Origin: an uncultured Alphaproteobacteria bacterium
Lineage (GTDB): Bacteria; Pseudomonadota; Alphaproteobacteria; Rhizobiales; Rhizobiaceae
Direction of reading: 5' to 3'
NCBI GenBank assembly: GCA_929200315.1
Contig: CAKMZB010000006.1
Coordinates: 62,001 to 126,000, forward strand
DNA: 64,000 nucleotides
The notes under the pieces are model-generated. The model worked only from the letters and a program-made list of their open reading frames with translations. It had not been told where the DNA came from and made no database searches. Numbering within the stretch: the first letter of the stretch is position 1; the number at the start of each line of letters is the position of its first letter. Both the position numbers and the translations under genes were made by a program. Shown in pieces: positions 46,510 to 55,177 of the stretch.

Positions 46510-47829
46510 ATGCCCATGCTCCCTCAGGAAATTATCGCTGCCAAGCGTGATGGGCAGGCGCTCACTGAAGCCGACATAAAAGCCTTCGTCGCAGGCATCA
46601 CCGATGGCTCCATCACCGAGGGGCAAATCGGCGCGCTGGCCATGGCCGTCTTCTTCCAGGGCATGGAGCGGGCAGAAGCCGTGACCCTCACCAAGGCGAT
46701 GCGCGATTCCGGCGACGTGCTGGAATGGCCGGATATGCCAGGTCCCGTGCTCGACAAACACTCCACCGGCGGGGTTGGCGACAATGTCTCATTGATGCTT
46801 GCCCCGGCTGTGGCCGCCTGTGGTGGCTATGTGCCGATGATATCCGGCCGTGGCCTTGGCCACACAGGCGGCACGCTGGACAAACTCGATTCCATTCCCG
46901 GCTATGTCAGCCAGCCTGATGGTGAGACTTTCGCCAAAGTCACCCGCGAGGTTGGCTGCGCAATTATCGGTCAAACCGGCGATCTCGCCCCCGCCGACAA
47001 GCGCTTCTACGGCATCCGCGATGTCACCGCGACGGTGGAAAGCGTGCCGCTCATCACTGCCTCGATCCTGTCGAAAAAGCTCGCCGCCGGTTTGAGCGGG
47101 TTGGTGTTGGATGTGAAATGCGGCAACGGGGCTTTCATGTCAGACCTCGACAAGGCGCGCACCCTCGCCCGCTCTCTGGTTGAGGTCGCTAACGGCGCGG
47201 GCCTGCCAACAACGGCGATCCTGACGGATATGAACGCCCCCCTTGCAACGGCAGCGGGCAACGCTGTGGAAGTTGCCAATGCTATCGACTTCCTCACCGG
47301 CCGTCATGTCGACGCGCGGCTTTGGGACGTGACCGTGGCGCTTGGCGCCGAGATGCTGGTGAGCGGTGGCCTTGCCGCCAGTCCAGACGAAGGGGCCAGG
47401 CAAATGGAAGAAGCTTTCTCCAGCGGGCGGGCAGCGGAAATCTTCGGGCAGATGGTCGTCGCCCTTGGCGGACCCGCCGACCTGATGGAAGCGCATGAAA
47501 AGCACCTGCCCGCCGCGCCCATCGTGCGCGATGTCCTTGCCGGGGAGAGTGGCTGCGTTACCGCAATCAACGGGCGAGCCGTCGGCATTGCGGTGGTCGC
47601 GCTCGGTGGCGGACGCGTGCGTGCAGCCGATGATGTGGACCCCCGCGTCGGCTTCACAAATCTCGCGCTGGACGGAGACGCGGTGGACAGCGAAACGCCG
47701 CTCGCCACGCTGCACGCCGACACTGAAGGCGCTTTTGAAGAAGCAGCGACGGCGCTCCGCGCAGCCTACACAATCGGCGACGCCCGCACTGTCATCGACC
47801 GTCCCACAATCATCGAGCGGATTGCGTGA
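46510..47829 (+). CDS. deoA: Thymidine phosphorylase
   Basis: The 439-residue enzyme splits thymidine with phosphate into thymine and deoxyribose 1-phosphate. It shows the phosphate-binding KHSTGGVGDNVSLMLAP (about 82-98), the family signature SGRGLGHTGGTLDKLDSIPG (about 112-131) and DVKCGNGAFM. Length and motifs are complete. No other deo genes are adjacent. Its stop overlaps the GTG of a GIY-YIG-like gene (GTGA), so the two are translationally coupled. Confidence 0.92.
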   Translation: MPMLPQEIIAAKRDGQALTEADIKAFVAGITDGSITEGQIGALAMAVFFQGMERAEAVTLTKAMRDSGDVLEWPDMPGPVLDKHSTGGVGDNVSLMLAPAVAACGGYVPMISGRGLGHTGGTLDKLDSIPGYVSQPDGETFAKVTREVGCAIIGQTGDLAPADKRFYGIRDVTATVESVPLITASILSKKLAAGLSGLVLDVKCGNGAFMSDLDKARTLARSLVEVANGAGLPTTAILTDMNAPLATAAGNAVEVANAIDFLTGRHVDARLWDVTVALGAEMLVSGGLAASPDEGARQMEEAFSSGRAAEIFGQMVVALGGPADLMEAHEKHLPAAPIVRDVLAGESGCVTAINGRAVGIAVVALGGGRVRAADDVDPRVGFTNLALDGDAVDSETPLATLHADTEGAFEEAATALRAAYTIGDARTVIDRPTIIERIA

Positions 47830-48455
47830 GGGGCAAGACCCTCGACCTGCCGCGCTATCCGACGGGGCCGTTGACACGCCCGACCCTCGTCGACATCACC
47901 GCCCCACGCCCATTCGCCGGGTGGCCTCTGCCTGCGATGGAAGCGGCGATTGGTGGCTGGCTTTCCGAAGCGCCACCCGCGCTGGAACTAGCAACGCTGG
48001 CGCTCGACGAGATTGAGCGGCGGGGGAATGATGCGTTGAAAACGAGAATGAAATTTGCCCATTACGGCTTGGAGCCCGTGCCCTGGCTGAGCGCGGCGGG
48101 TGACGCAGTGCGCGCAACATTTCCACCGGAGGTCTTGGAGACCCAGAAAGAAGGTGCGCTCGGAGCGAATGTCTATGTGGTTCTGCGCGGCGGCTACACC
48201 GAAGCAAACGGTTTCTACGGCTGCTATGTCGGGTCCACCGGCAAGAGCGTCGCTGCTCGTGTGAAGGAGCACCGTGCAGGGGGGAAACGGGCCGCGCGCG
48301 GCCTGCCACGGCATGGCATCGAACCGCTCTGGTCGCTCTTCGCCGCCATCAATCCGGTGCCGAAAAAGCGCGCGGGACGCGAGGAATGGGAAACACGTTT
48401 GCACGAGGCGCTTGCGCCTGTCGTACCTAAGGTCACCGGGGATGTGGCGTTTTAG
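47826..48455 (+). CDS. GIY-YIG-like domain protein with unique N-terminal region
   Basis: A 209-residue protein from a GTG start. Residues about 1-110 are not recognised. Residues about 114-205 form a GIY-YIG-like domain: ANVYVVLRGGY, then FYGCYVGSTGKSVAARVKEHRAGG gives the YVG element and the arginine, and REEWETRLHEAL carries a likely catalytic glutamate. It overlaps deoA by 4 bases, which is odd for a nuclease gene. A palindromic repeat follows 22 bases after its stop. It is the second GIY-YIG gene in the window next to such a repeat; its target is unknown. Confidence 0.7.
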   Translation: MRGKTLDLPRYPTGPLTRPTLVDITAPRPFAGWPLPAMEAAIGGWLSEAPPALELATLALDEIERRGNDALKTRMKFAHYGLEPVPWLSAAGDAVRATFPPEVLETQKEGALGANVYVVLRGGYTEANGFYGCYVGSTGKSVAARVKEHRAGGKRAARGLPRHGIEPLWSLFAAINPVPKKRAGREEWETRLHEALAPVVPKVTGDVAF

Positions 48456-48476
48456 GGCGCATTCTCCCGTTAGCTT

Positions 48477-48504
48477 GTCATTCCCGCGCAGGCGGGCATC
48501 CATG
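48477..48504 (+). repeat. Palindromic intergenic repeat
   Basis: The sequence GTCATTCCCGCGCAGGCGGG, continued by CATCCATG, contains arms CCCGC and GCGGG around GCAG. It has the look of the dispersed intergenic repeats common in proteobacterial genomes. Only one copy is seen in this window. Confidence 0.6.
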
Positions 48505-48596
48505 TCGCCACCATCGAAGCACTTGCTAAAAGGACCATCGCCTGCACGCAGATGACATACGAATAGTAGCGACCCCTAAAGCTTCAAAAATAGCAC

Positions 48597-48625
48597 TTGA
48601 ATAAAACTACATATCTAGTTATGTA
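48597..48625 (+). promoter_or_regulatory. Candidate sigma-70 promoter of arsR, possibly leaderless
   Basis: TTGAAT (48597-48602) and TATGTA (48620-48625) are separated by 17 bases. The expected transcription start is at or next to the A of the arsR ATG (48632), and no Shine-Dalgarno precedes that ATG, so a leaderless message is plausible. Confidence 0.5.
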
Positions 48626-48627
48626 GT
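48606..48627. promoter_or_regulatory. ArsR-type operator
   Basis: ACTACATA-N6-TATGTAGT is a perfect 8-base inverted repeat ending 5 bases before the arsR ATG. It overlaps the candidate -10 element and spacer, the position expected for autorepression by the ArsR-type protein encoded next. Confidence 0.85.
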
Positions 48628-48631
48628 CTAA

Positions 48632-48949
48632 ATGACCACACAGACAGCCACCACTGCCAATGCTCTGGCCGCCCTCGGCCACGAGGCGCGACTGGATGTT
48701 TATCGCCTGCTTGTTCGCGCCGGCCCCGATGGGCTTATCGTGGGAGAAATTGCGGCCCATACGGGACTTGCCGCATCCACCCTCGCCCATCATCTGCGCA
48801 CCTTGGTGAGCGCCGGGCTTGTTGTGCAGGAGCGGCAGGGCCGCGAGACCGTCAATCGCGCCGATTATGCCGTCATGGATCGCACGCTGCGCTTTCTGTC
48901 AGATGAATGCTGCAAAGGCGTCCTGCCAGCCAACGAGGACGCAGCGTGA
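48632..48949 (+). CDS. ArsR family metalloregulator
   Basis: A 105-residue winged-helix repressor: ANALAALGHEARLDVYRLLVRAGPDGL then IAAHTGLAASTLAHHLRTLVSAGLVVQERQGRE (about 45-77), the ArsR DNA-binding core. A cysteine pair near the C-terminus (DECCKGV, about 92-98) resembles the As(III)-binding CC site of the Acidithiobacillus-type ArsR proteins, rather than the CVC of E. coli ArsR. It is followed by an ArsP-type permease gene. A perfect palindromic operator lies just upstream, implying repression released by arsenite or a similar thiophilic ion. Confidence 0.88.
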   Translation: MTTQTATTANALAALGHEARLDVYRLLVRAGPDGLIVGEIAAHTGLAASTLAHHLRTLVSAGLVVQERQGRETVNRADYAVMDRTLRFLSDECCKGVLPANEDAA

Positions 48950-48986
48950 CGGCTTTAGAAACACCCCACCAAGTGGAACCAAACTC

Positions 48987-50039
48987 ATGACCCAAGCCAT
49001 TCTGAGCCTGTCTCAACACGGCACCTCGCTGACACGACATATGTGGACCAGTGAACGGGTTTGGTTTGTCACTGCCACCATCCTTGCAATCACCACCCTG
49101 ACAAACCCTCAGCAGGGCGCTGAAAGCCTGGCCTTTGTCGGCACCGCCCTACTGGAAACTGCACCCTATCTTCTTCTCTCCATCACCCTCGCCGCCTACG
49201 CCGGAGCGACGGGGGCGGACAATCTGATCGCCAAAGCCTTTACCGGTTCCCCCTTGCTCATGATTGCGCTTGCGGCAGCCTTTGGCGGGCTTTCGCCGTT
49301 CTGTTCCTGCGGCGTTATCCCCCTCATTGCAGCACTTCTTGCCATGGGGGTTCCCCTCTCTGCGGTCATGGCATTTTGGCTCGCATCGCCCGTGATTGAC
49401 CCGTCCATGTTTGTACTGACGGCGGGAGTTCTGGGGCCGGAATTTGCGATCGCCAAGACCATCGCCGCAGTCGGGCTTGGTGTGTTCGGTGGTTATGCAA
49501 CCCTTGCTCTCACCCGCTCGGGCGCTTTCGCCTCACCGTTGCGTGAAGGTGTGGGCAATGGCGGTTGCGGCGCGTCCAGCATTCGCGACCCGAAGCCGCC
49601 AGTTTGGAAATTCTGGCAAGAGAGTGAGCGGCGGGAGAAATTTGCCCGCGAAGCGCTGAAGACGACACTCTTTCTCTTCAAATGGCTCGCACTCGCCTTT
49701 GTTCTGGAAAGCCTGATGATTGCTTTTGTTCCCGCTGCATGGGTGGCTCAGGCGGTCGGTGGTGAAGGGGTCGTATCGGTGCTGATCGCGACAATTGTCG
49801 GCGTCCCGGCCTATCTCAACGGCTATGCAGCTCTGCCTCTGGTTTCAGGATTGGTGGAACAGGGCATGGCTCCTGGCGCCGCGCTCGCTTTCCTCGTTGC
49901 AGGGGGCGTGACGTCCCTGCCGGCTGCCATCGCTGTTTGGGCGCTTGCCAAGCGTACAGTCTTTGCTCTCTACGTTGCCCTTGCCCTTACAGGCTCCCTC
50001 GCCTCAGGCCTTGTCTTTCAGGCGTGGCTGGCCGTGTAG
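48987..50039 (+). CDS. ArsP/DUF318-type permease
   Basis: A 350-residue membrane protein with about eight to ten helices and the family motif SPFCSCGVIPLIAALLAMGVPLSAVMAFWLASPVIDP (about 108-144). A second similar half holds TIVGVPAYLNGYAALPLVSGLVEQGMAPGAALAFLVAGGVTSLPA. ArsP relatives export trivalent organoarsenicals; other members are of unknown substrate. ATG at 48987 is used; the frame extends upstream through arsR without protein character. It lies 37 bases after arsR and is probably under the same operator. Confidence 0.82.
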   Translation: MTQAILSLSQHGTSLTRHMWTSERVWFVTATILAITTLTNPQQGAESLAFVGTALLETAPYLLLSITLAAYAGATGADNLIAKAFTGSPLLMIALAAAFGGLSPFCSCGVIPLIAALLAMGVPLSAVMAFWLASPVIDPSMFVLTAGVLGPEFAIAKTIAAVGLGVFGGYATLALTRSGAFASPLREGVGNGGCGASSIRDPKPPVWKFWQESERREKFAREALKTTLFLFKWLALAFVLESLMIAFVPAAWVAQAVGGEGVVSVLIATIVGVPAYLNGYAALPLVSGLVEQGMAPGAALAFLVAGGVTSLPAAIAVWALAKRTVFALYVALALTGSLASGLVFQAWLAV

Positions 50040-50049
50040 AGAGCGGGCA

Positions 50050-51012
50050 TCAAACAAACGCCTCGATCACTTTGAACCCCTGCTCATCCGCCAACCGTTC
50101 ATACCGCTTGAAGGCACCCTCCAGCACAGTCTCGTAGGGCAGGTTGCGGTTGGCAACCATCAGCAGAGAACCACCCGGCATCAGCGCCCGCGCAGCGGCT
50201 TGAATGAAGGCCTGACCGAGCGCCGTGTCAGCGGCCCGGTCCGTGTGGAAGGGTGGGTTCATGATGACGTGGTTGAATTGCGCGTCACCGAATTCGGCGG
50301 GCACGTCCATCCATTTAAAGTCCGCAACCTGTGCCCATGGCGCGAGGTTCTCGCGGGCGCAACCCAAAGCCGCATGGTCCGCCTCATAGAGCGCCAGCGA
50401 TCCAACCTCCGGAGCGACCTTCATCAACTCGGCAGAAAGATAACCCCAGCCCGCGCCGAAATCAGCGACACATCCGCGCAAATGCGGGCCAAAATGCCGT
50501 GCTAGCAGGACAGAGCCTTTGTCCAGGCGGTCGGCGCTGAAGGTGCCGGCGCTTGTGATGAAGTCTTCAGCCCGTTCGGCCAAATCCGGCACCGGCCAAT
50601 CCGCACCCGTCGCAACAAACCGAAACGCCACCGCATGGTGCTTGGCGAAGCTGTCGGCAATCTGCGCCCGCGTGCCGACCCATTTGCGCAGAGCTTTAAC
50701 GGAGGATTTCACCGGCCCAGCAACCACGACTGCACCACCCTCACGCACAGCATTGTGAGCGCGTGCGATCAACACTTCGTTCAAGACCCGGCTGCGATGG
50801 ATCAGCACGATGGCGCTGTCGAAACCGCCCTCCTCCACACGGGGCGACACGTCATAACCCACCTGCTCCAGCGCCAGAAAATCAGGCCGGAACCCTTGTT
50901 CGCAAACGGCATCCCGCAACGCTCCAACCGGCAGTGGCTGCGCGTTGAGCACCAGCACGCGACCAGGATCGGCGGGCAGCGCGAGCAGGGCTGTATCGCG
51001 GTGGTCGACCAT
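50050..51012 (-). CDS. RsmC-like rRNA small-subunit methyltransferase
   Basis: A 320-residue SAM-dependent methyltransferase with the two-domain RsmC/RlmG layout: a degenerate N-terminal Rossmann domain and a C-terminal catalytic domain with VADFGAGWGYLSAELM (SAM site, about residues 180-195) and the N2-guanine methyltransferase motif NHVIMNPPFHTDRAAD (about 245-260). It probably methylates a guanine of 16S rRNA. ATG at 51012 is preferred for its GGAG site 8 bases upstream. The pnp terminator lies upstream, so it is likely transcribed separately. Confidence 0.85.
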   Translation of the reverse strand: MVDHRDTALLALPADPGRVLVLNAQPLPVGALRDAVCEQGFRPDFLALEQVGYDVSPRVEEGGFDSAIVLIHRSRVLNEVLIARAHNAVREGGAVVVAGPVKSSVKALRKWVGTRAQIADSFAKHHAVAFRFVATGADWPVPDLAERAEDFITSAGTFSADRLDKGSVLLARHFGPHLRGCVADFGAGWGYLSAELMKVAPEVGSLALYEADHAALGCARENLAPWAQVADFKWMDVPAEFGDAQFNHVIMNPPFHTDRAADTALGQAFIQAAARALMPGGSLLMVANRNLPYETVLEGAFKRYERLADEQGFKVIEAFV

Positions 51013-51024
51013 GGCAGCGCTCCA

Positions 51025-51060
51025 AAACAAAAAGGGCGCGGTCCTCGCAGACCGCGCCCT
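51025..51060 (-). terminator. Rho-independent terminator of pnp
   Basis: Perfect 11-base arms AGGGCGCGGTC (51033-51043) and GACCGCGCCCT (51050-51060) with a 6-base loop. On the minus strand they are followed by TTTTTGTTTT. It lies 28 bases after the pnp stop. Confidence 0.9.
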
Positions 51061-51087
51061 CTCTTAAACCATAAATCCGGCTGAGGT

Positions 51088-53223
51088 TTAGCCCTCGTCG
51101 CCTTCTTCCTCTTCGGCAAATTCTTCGCCGGTTTCCTGATCGACCATTTTCATGGACAGACGCACTTTGCCGCGGTCATCAAAGCCCATGAGTTTGACCC
51201 ACACTTTGTCACCTTCGTTGATAACATCGGTGGTTTTCGCCACGCGACCTTCGGTGAGCTGCGAGATGTGGACGAGGCCGTCTTTGGCACCGAAGAAGTT
51301 CACGAAAGCACCGAAGTCCACGGTTTTGACAACCGTGCCCTGGTAGATTTCGCCCACTTCGGGATCGTCGGTGATGGAGCGGATCCATTTGACGGCGGCA
51401 TCGATCTGTTTGCCGTCGGAGGAAGCGACTTTCACGGTGCCATCGTCTTCGATGTTCACCTTGGCGCCGGTCTTCTCGACGATCTCGCGGATTACCTTGC
51501 CGCCAGAACCGATGACTTCACGGATCTTGTCGGTGGGGATCTTGAAGCTCTCGATGCGCGGGGCGAATTCACCCAGCTCGGAGCGGCCTTCAGACAGAGC
51601 CTTGTTCATCTCACCCAGGATGTGCTGGCGCCCACCCTTGGCCTGATCCAGAGCAACCTTCATGATCTCTTCGGTGATACCGGTGATCTTGATGTCCATC
51701 TGGAGCGAGGTGATGCCTTCAGCAGTACCGGCAACCTTGAAGTCCATATCGCCGAGGTGGTCTTCGTCACCCAGGATGTCGGAAAGGACAGCGAAGTCGT
51801 CGCCTTCCTTGATGAGACCCATGGCGATACCGGCAACCGGTGCCTTCAGCGGAACGCCTGCATCCATGAAGGCCAGCGACGTGCCGCAGACCGTAGCCAT
51901 GGAGGAGGAGCCGTTGGACTCGGTGATCTCGGAGACTGCCCGCAGCGTGTAGGGGAAGTCTTCCTTGGAAGGCAGAACCGCTTTCACAGCACGCCATGCG
52001 AGCTTCCCGTGGCCGATTTCACGGCGGGAGGTGAAGCCGATACGGCCCGTCTCACCGACCGAATAGGGCGGGAAGTTGTAATGCAGGAGGAAGTTTTCTT
52101 TGTAGGTGCCGGTCAGCGCGTCGATGAATTGCTCATCATCGCCCGTGCCGAGGGTGGCCACGACAATCGCCTGGGTCTCACCACGGGTGAAGAGCGCAGA
52201 ACCGTGAGTGCGCGGCAGGATGCCGACTTCTGATTCAATGGCACGAACCGTATCGAGGTCACGGCCATCAATGCGTTTCTTGGTCTTGATGATGGAGCCA
52301 CGAACGACATTGGCCTGCACCGTCTTGAAGACACCGCCGAGGGTCGATTTCTCGCCATCGGTGCTCTCTTCGGTGAGGAATTTTTCCTTCGCCTTGGCCT
52401 TGGCCGCATCAAGAGCGATGTAACGGTCCTGCTTGTCGGCAATTTTGTAGGCTTTCTCGATGTCCTTGCCGACGAGTTTCGTCACCTTGGCTTCGAGGTC
52501 GGAATTGTCGGGAGCGACATGCTCGCGCGCGGGCTTGGCCGCTTTTTCAGCCAGCTTGATGATCGCGTCGATCACCGGCTGGAACTCCTCGTGGCCAAAC
52601 ATGACCGCGCCGAGCATCTGCTCTTCCGACAGCACATTGGCTTCCGATTCAACCATCAGCACGGCGTCGTTAGTGCCAGCAACAATGAGGTCGAGATCGC
52701 TCTCGGGCATCTCATCAATGTTGGGGTTCAAGATATATTCGCCATCGATGAGACCAACGCGGGCGCCGCCAATGGGGCCGCGGAACGGCACGCCGGAAAT
52801 GGTGAGCGCTGCCGAGGTTGCAATCATCGCAACGATGTCAGGATTGTTTTCCATGTCGTGAGACATGACGGTGCAGGTGACCTGCGTGTCGTTCTTGTAA
52901 CCTTCGGCAAAGAGCGGGCGGATCGGGCGGTCGATCAGACGGCAGACCAGCGTTTCATTTTCAGAAGGGCGCGCCTCGCGCTTGAAGAAGCCGCCGGGGA
53001 TCTTACCGGCCGAATAGGCTTTTTCGATGTAGTTGACGGTGAGCGGGAAGAAGTCGAGATGCGGCTTGGGCTGCTTCTCGGAAACGACGTTACACATAAC
53101 AGTCGTTTCGCCGTAAGTGACGATGACAGAGCCATCGGCCTGGCGGGCCACCTGACCCGTTTCCAGTGTGAGGGGACGGCCACCCCATTCAATTTCGACC
53201 GTATGTTTATCAAACATGGACAT
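51088..53223 (-). CDS. pnp: Polyribonucleotide nucleotidyltransferase
   Basis: The 711-residue PNPase degrades RNA 3' to 5' with phosphate and is a degradosome component. Two RNase PH domains (about residues 10-145 and 320-460) flank a helical domain. A KH domain (about 555-610, [20 protein letters not shown]) and an S1 domain (about 620-690, [20 protein letters not shown]) follow. The active-site stretch [29 protein letters not shown] is intact. It is normally next to rpsO; here rpsO lies 4.7 kb upstream on the same strand. Confidence 0.97.
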   Translation of the reverse strand: MSMFDKHTVEIEWGGRPLTLETGQVARQADGSVIVTYGETTVMCNVVSEKQPKPHLDFFPLTVNYIEKAYSAGKIPGGFFKREARPSENETLVCRLIDRPIRPLFAEGYKNDTQVTCTVMSHDMENNPDIVAMIATSAALTISGVPFRGPIGGARVGLIDGEYILNPNIDEMPESDLDLIVAGTNDAVLMVESEANVLSEEQMLGAVMFGHEEFQPVIDAIIKLAEKAAKPAREHVAPDNSDLEAKVTKLVGKDIEKAYKIADKQDRYIALDAAKAKAKEKFLTEESTDGEKSTLGGVFKTVQANVVRGSIIKTKKRIDGRDLDTVRAIESEVGILPRTHGSALFTRGETQAIVVATLGTGDDEQFIDALTGTYKENFLLHYNFPPYSVGETGRIGFTSRREIGHGKLAWRAVKAVLPSKEDFPYTLRAVSEITESNGSSSMATVCGTSLAFMDAGVPLKAPVAGIAMGLIKEGDDFAVLSDILGDEDHLGDMDFKVAGTAEGITSLQMDIKITGITEEIMKVALDQAKGGRQHILGEMNKALSEGRSELGEFAPRIESFKIPTDKIREVIGSGGKVIREIVEKTGAKVNIEDDGTVKVASSDGKQIDAAVKWIRSITDDPEVGEIYQGTVVKTVDFGAFVNFFGAKDGLVHISQLTEGRVAKTTDVINEGDKVWVKLMGFDDRGKVRLSMKMVDQETGEEFAEEEEGDEG

Positions 53224-53693
53224 AGAACTGCGTTCTCTTTCTTATGGCGATATCGGGAACACCCGATATCGGCTGGTGCGACGACCGGGATGACCCGACT
53301 GTCGGCAGGTCTCACGCCAGCATCTTTGCAAGAGTGAAGACCCAATGCGGCCGCGCAGCGCCTATCGCCACGCTCAAAACCGCGCGTTCATTTCAAGTTT
53401 GGTGGGGTCTGCCAAAGGGCCGAACCGTGCGCAAAGCAGGGAACCGGCGTCTCGTCTTAAAGCTCTCGGCCCCGCTCTCTAGCGCAGCCTGCCACCCTCT
53501 CGCGGGCGGCACGGACTTCGTTCAAACGACCCGACGAGGGCAAGACAATGAGAAGCGGGGAAAAGGCCCGCTGCCAATAATCCTGCCCCTGGCCTTTCAA
53601 GGGGTCGACCACATCAAACACGTGAAGCACCAAGCCCCACAGCGCGCCGATAGCACGGAGTGGGTTTTGCAACAAGTGGGGTGGGGTGTGGGG
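53224..53693. other. Region upstream of pnp, no supported gene
   Basis: These 470 bases hold the pnp promoter region and no convincing gene. A minus-strand open frame at 53457-53675 (72 codons) is protein-like in part (LHVFDVVDPLKGQGQDYWQR), but it has no recognised family and no clear ribosome binding site. It may be a remnant of the sequence that once linked pnp to its former neighbour. Confidence 0.4.
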
Positions 53694-54311
53694 TTAGTTT
53701 GAAACTAGAGCTTCGAATGCCGTGTCGTAGTAGTCCGACATGAGGGATGGCACGGCAATCTCGGGGATACGAAAACGAAGGGCAATATCGTAGTCGCTGA
53801 GCGCACCCTCCTCCTTTTCGACCTTTACGCGGTCTCGGAATGGCTTTGGGCAAAGAATTATCAGCGCCATCCATTTGGCCCTATTTTCTGAAATATACAT
53901 TTCGGAGGGGTCAAGAGGGCGCAGTTCGATCTCGCCAACCAAATCTGTATAACGCTGGTCGCTGTGAACCATCGCAGGCTCTGAGTCGAATATATGCATC
54001 ATCTCCTTGCACCAAACCAACCTCTGGTAACAATCATTTAAGCGATCAGGTTCTTCATCATAAGAAATCAAGACTATCCAAGCATCATCATCCTCCCAGC
54101 GGCTTTCAGCGTTACCGTGGCATTCGTAATGACCGAGGGGATCGCCTTCACGGCAATCAACTGGCCAGAAGTTAATGTCTTCTATCCAGTTAACATTCTC
54201 AACGATATGAGTTTTGAGGTCATAAATGGAGACAATAGCTGACTTTTTCCCGGCTTTTTCACGCTCGGAAAGGTAGGTCTCAGCGAAATTGTAAAGGTCT
54301 GAGAAAAGCAT
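53694..54311 (-). CDS. ImmA/IrrE-like protein with KExxH in place of HExxH
   Basis: A 205-residue protein. The pattern RLVWCKEMMHIFD (about 96-108) followed by SENRAKWMALIILCPKPFRDRV (about 138-160) and SDYDIALRFRIPEIAVPSLMSDYY (about 170-193) parallels the ImmA/IrrE metalloprotease layout (zinc helix, AN.FA..LL.P helix, then an HTH-like end). The first zinc histidine is a lysine (KEMMH), so it may be inactive or bind metal differently. ImmA/IrrE proteins usually cleave or bind a partner repressor encoded next door; here a 66-residue ORF lies 23 bases upstream. The family call rests on pattern reading only. Confidence 0.5.
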   Translation of the reverse strand: MLFSDLYNFAETYLSEREKAGKKSAIVSIYDLKTHIVENVNWIEDINFWPVDCREGDPLGHYECHGNAESRWEDDDAWIVLISYDEEPDRLNDCYQRLVWCKEMMHIFDSEPAMVHSDQRYTDLVGEIELRPLDPSEMYISENRAKWMALIILCPKPFRDRVKVEKEEGALSDYDIALRFRIPEIAVPSLMSDYYDTAFEALVSN

Positions 54312-54337
54312 GGAGGCCGATAGCCCCCATGCAATTT

Positions 54338-54535
54338 CTAGTCAAGCAGATGTCTGTCCAAATCGACATTTTCGACAGTCGCGTTTTCGCGAATCTGTGA
54401 ATGTACTCGCGTTCTATAGTCCGCAAGCTGGTCTGCTGAATTTTCGCCGTGGCGAAAATAATACTTAATATTGCGAGTAGCGCGTCCCTCGGTATGGAAC
54501 ATGTCGCGCACTGCGCGGTCAATATTCTGGCTCAT
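54338..54535 (-). CDS. Small hypothetical protein upstream of ImmA/IrrE-like gene
   Basis: A 65-residue charged, helical protein: MSQNIDRAVRDMFHTEGRAT then NIKYYFRHGENSADQLADYR. No family is recognised and no helix-turn-helix stands out. The ATG at 54535 overlaps the stop of a shorter upstream ORF (ATGA) and the gene ends 26 bases before the ImmA/IrrE-like ATG, so the three look like one operon. An in-frame start four codons earlier exists. A near-perfect 20-base palindrome (54440-54459) lies inside the coding sequence. Confidence 0.5.
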   Translation of the reverse strand: MSQNIDRAVRDMFHTEGRATRNIKYYFRHGENSADQLADYRTRVHSQIRENATVENVDLDRHLLD

Positions 54536-54642
54536 GACACACTCCATTTCTTGGCGGCAGCTTCTACCGCTATTTCCTTTCGACGGGATGCCGAAAGTTT
54601 CTCAATAAGGGCCATGGCAGATGCCAAGACACTTTTCGACAC
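54532..54642 (-). CDS. Very small ORF coupled to the 65-residue gene
   Basis: A 36-codon ORF from GTG at 54642 (or 27 codons from ATG at 54615) encodes a lysine/alanine-rich helical peptide containing MALIEKLSASRRKEIAVEAA. It ends with TCATGA, overlapping the next gene's ATG by 4 bases. That overlap is the main reason to list it. No family is known and no strong ribosome binding site is visible, so it could be chance or the end of a decayed gene. Confidence 0.3.
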   Translation of the reverse strand: MSKSVLASAMALIEKLSASRRKEIAVEAAAKKWSVS

Positions 54643-55177
54643 GCTTTTGAAATATACCCATCGTTCTCAACTCCGCCGGTAGCGATCTAAGCCACGCAGA
54701 CAGCGCAGCCGATTGGGTCGGCAGGTCAATTTTGTCTATTTGGACCTTCGGGCATGACTTCAGCTTGTCCTTTTCCTTCATCCATCCATGCTAAGCTAAA
54801 TAGCTGTCGCGGGGATAAGTTCCGGTCGTTTGTCAAGGAGAATATAGAAACTCACCTTATCAAAACAAGGTGGGCCGTTATCGAAACTCCCCTCACAAGT
54901 CAAGGCATTCTATCCCTCAACCTGTTAAGGAGCACTAAACAACCAATGAAGACCCACGTAAAGGGCCTAGCCCCTTTTGTTCCTTGAGGCTGTGACCAAA
55001 ACCGCATTTTTTGCAAAAGTTTTTCATTGCCACAGTTAACCACAGACCTGGTGTGAAAATCGGCTTTGAATATTTGACGGACGAATTTGGAACCAGCCAA
55101 ACACGACCCATCTCAACACGTGAAACCGCTAACACGTGTTCAAAGTTGAAACTAAGACACTGTTGGGTGCGGAGGAT
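54643..55177. other. AT-richer intergenic region, no supported gene
   Basis: About 535 bases of lower GC content between the small-ORF operon and the adenylate cyclase gene. Open frames here (for example 54754-54987, plus strand) lack ribosome binding sites and protein-like composition. A weak hairpin (AAAGGG to CCCTTT, 54960-54977) followed by TGTTCC on the plus strand is a poor terminator candidate. Composition differs from the flanking genes and may mark acquired DNA. Confidence 0.45.
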
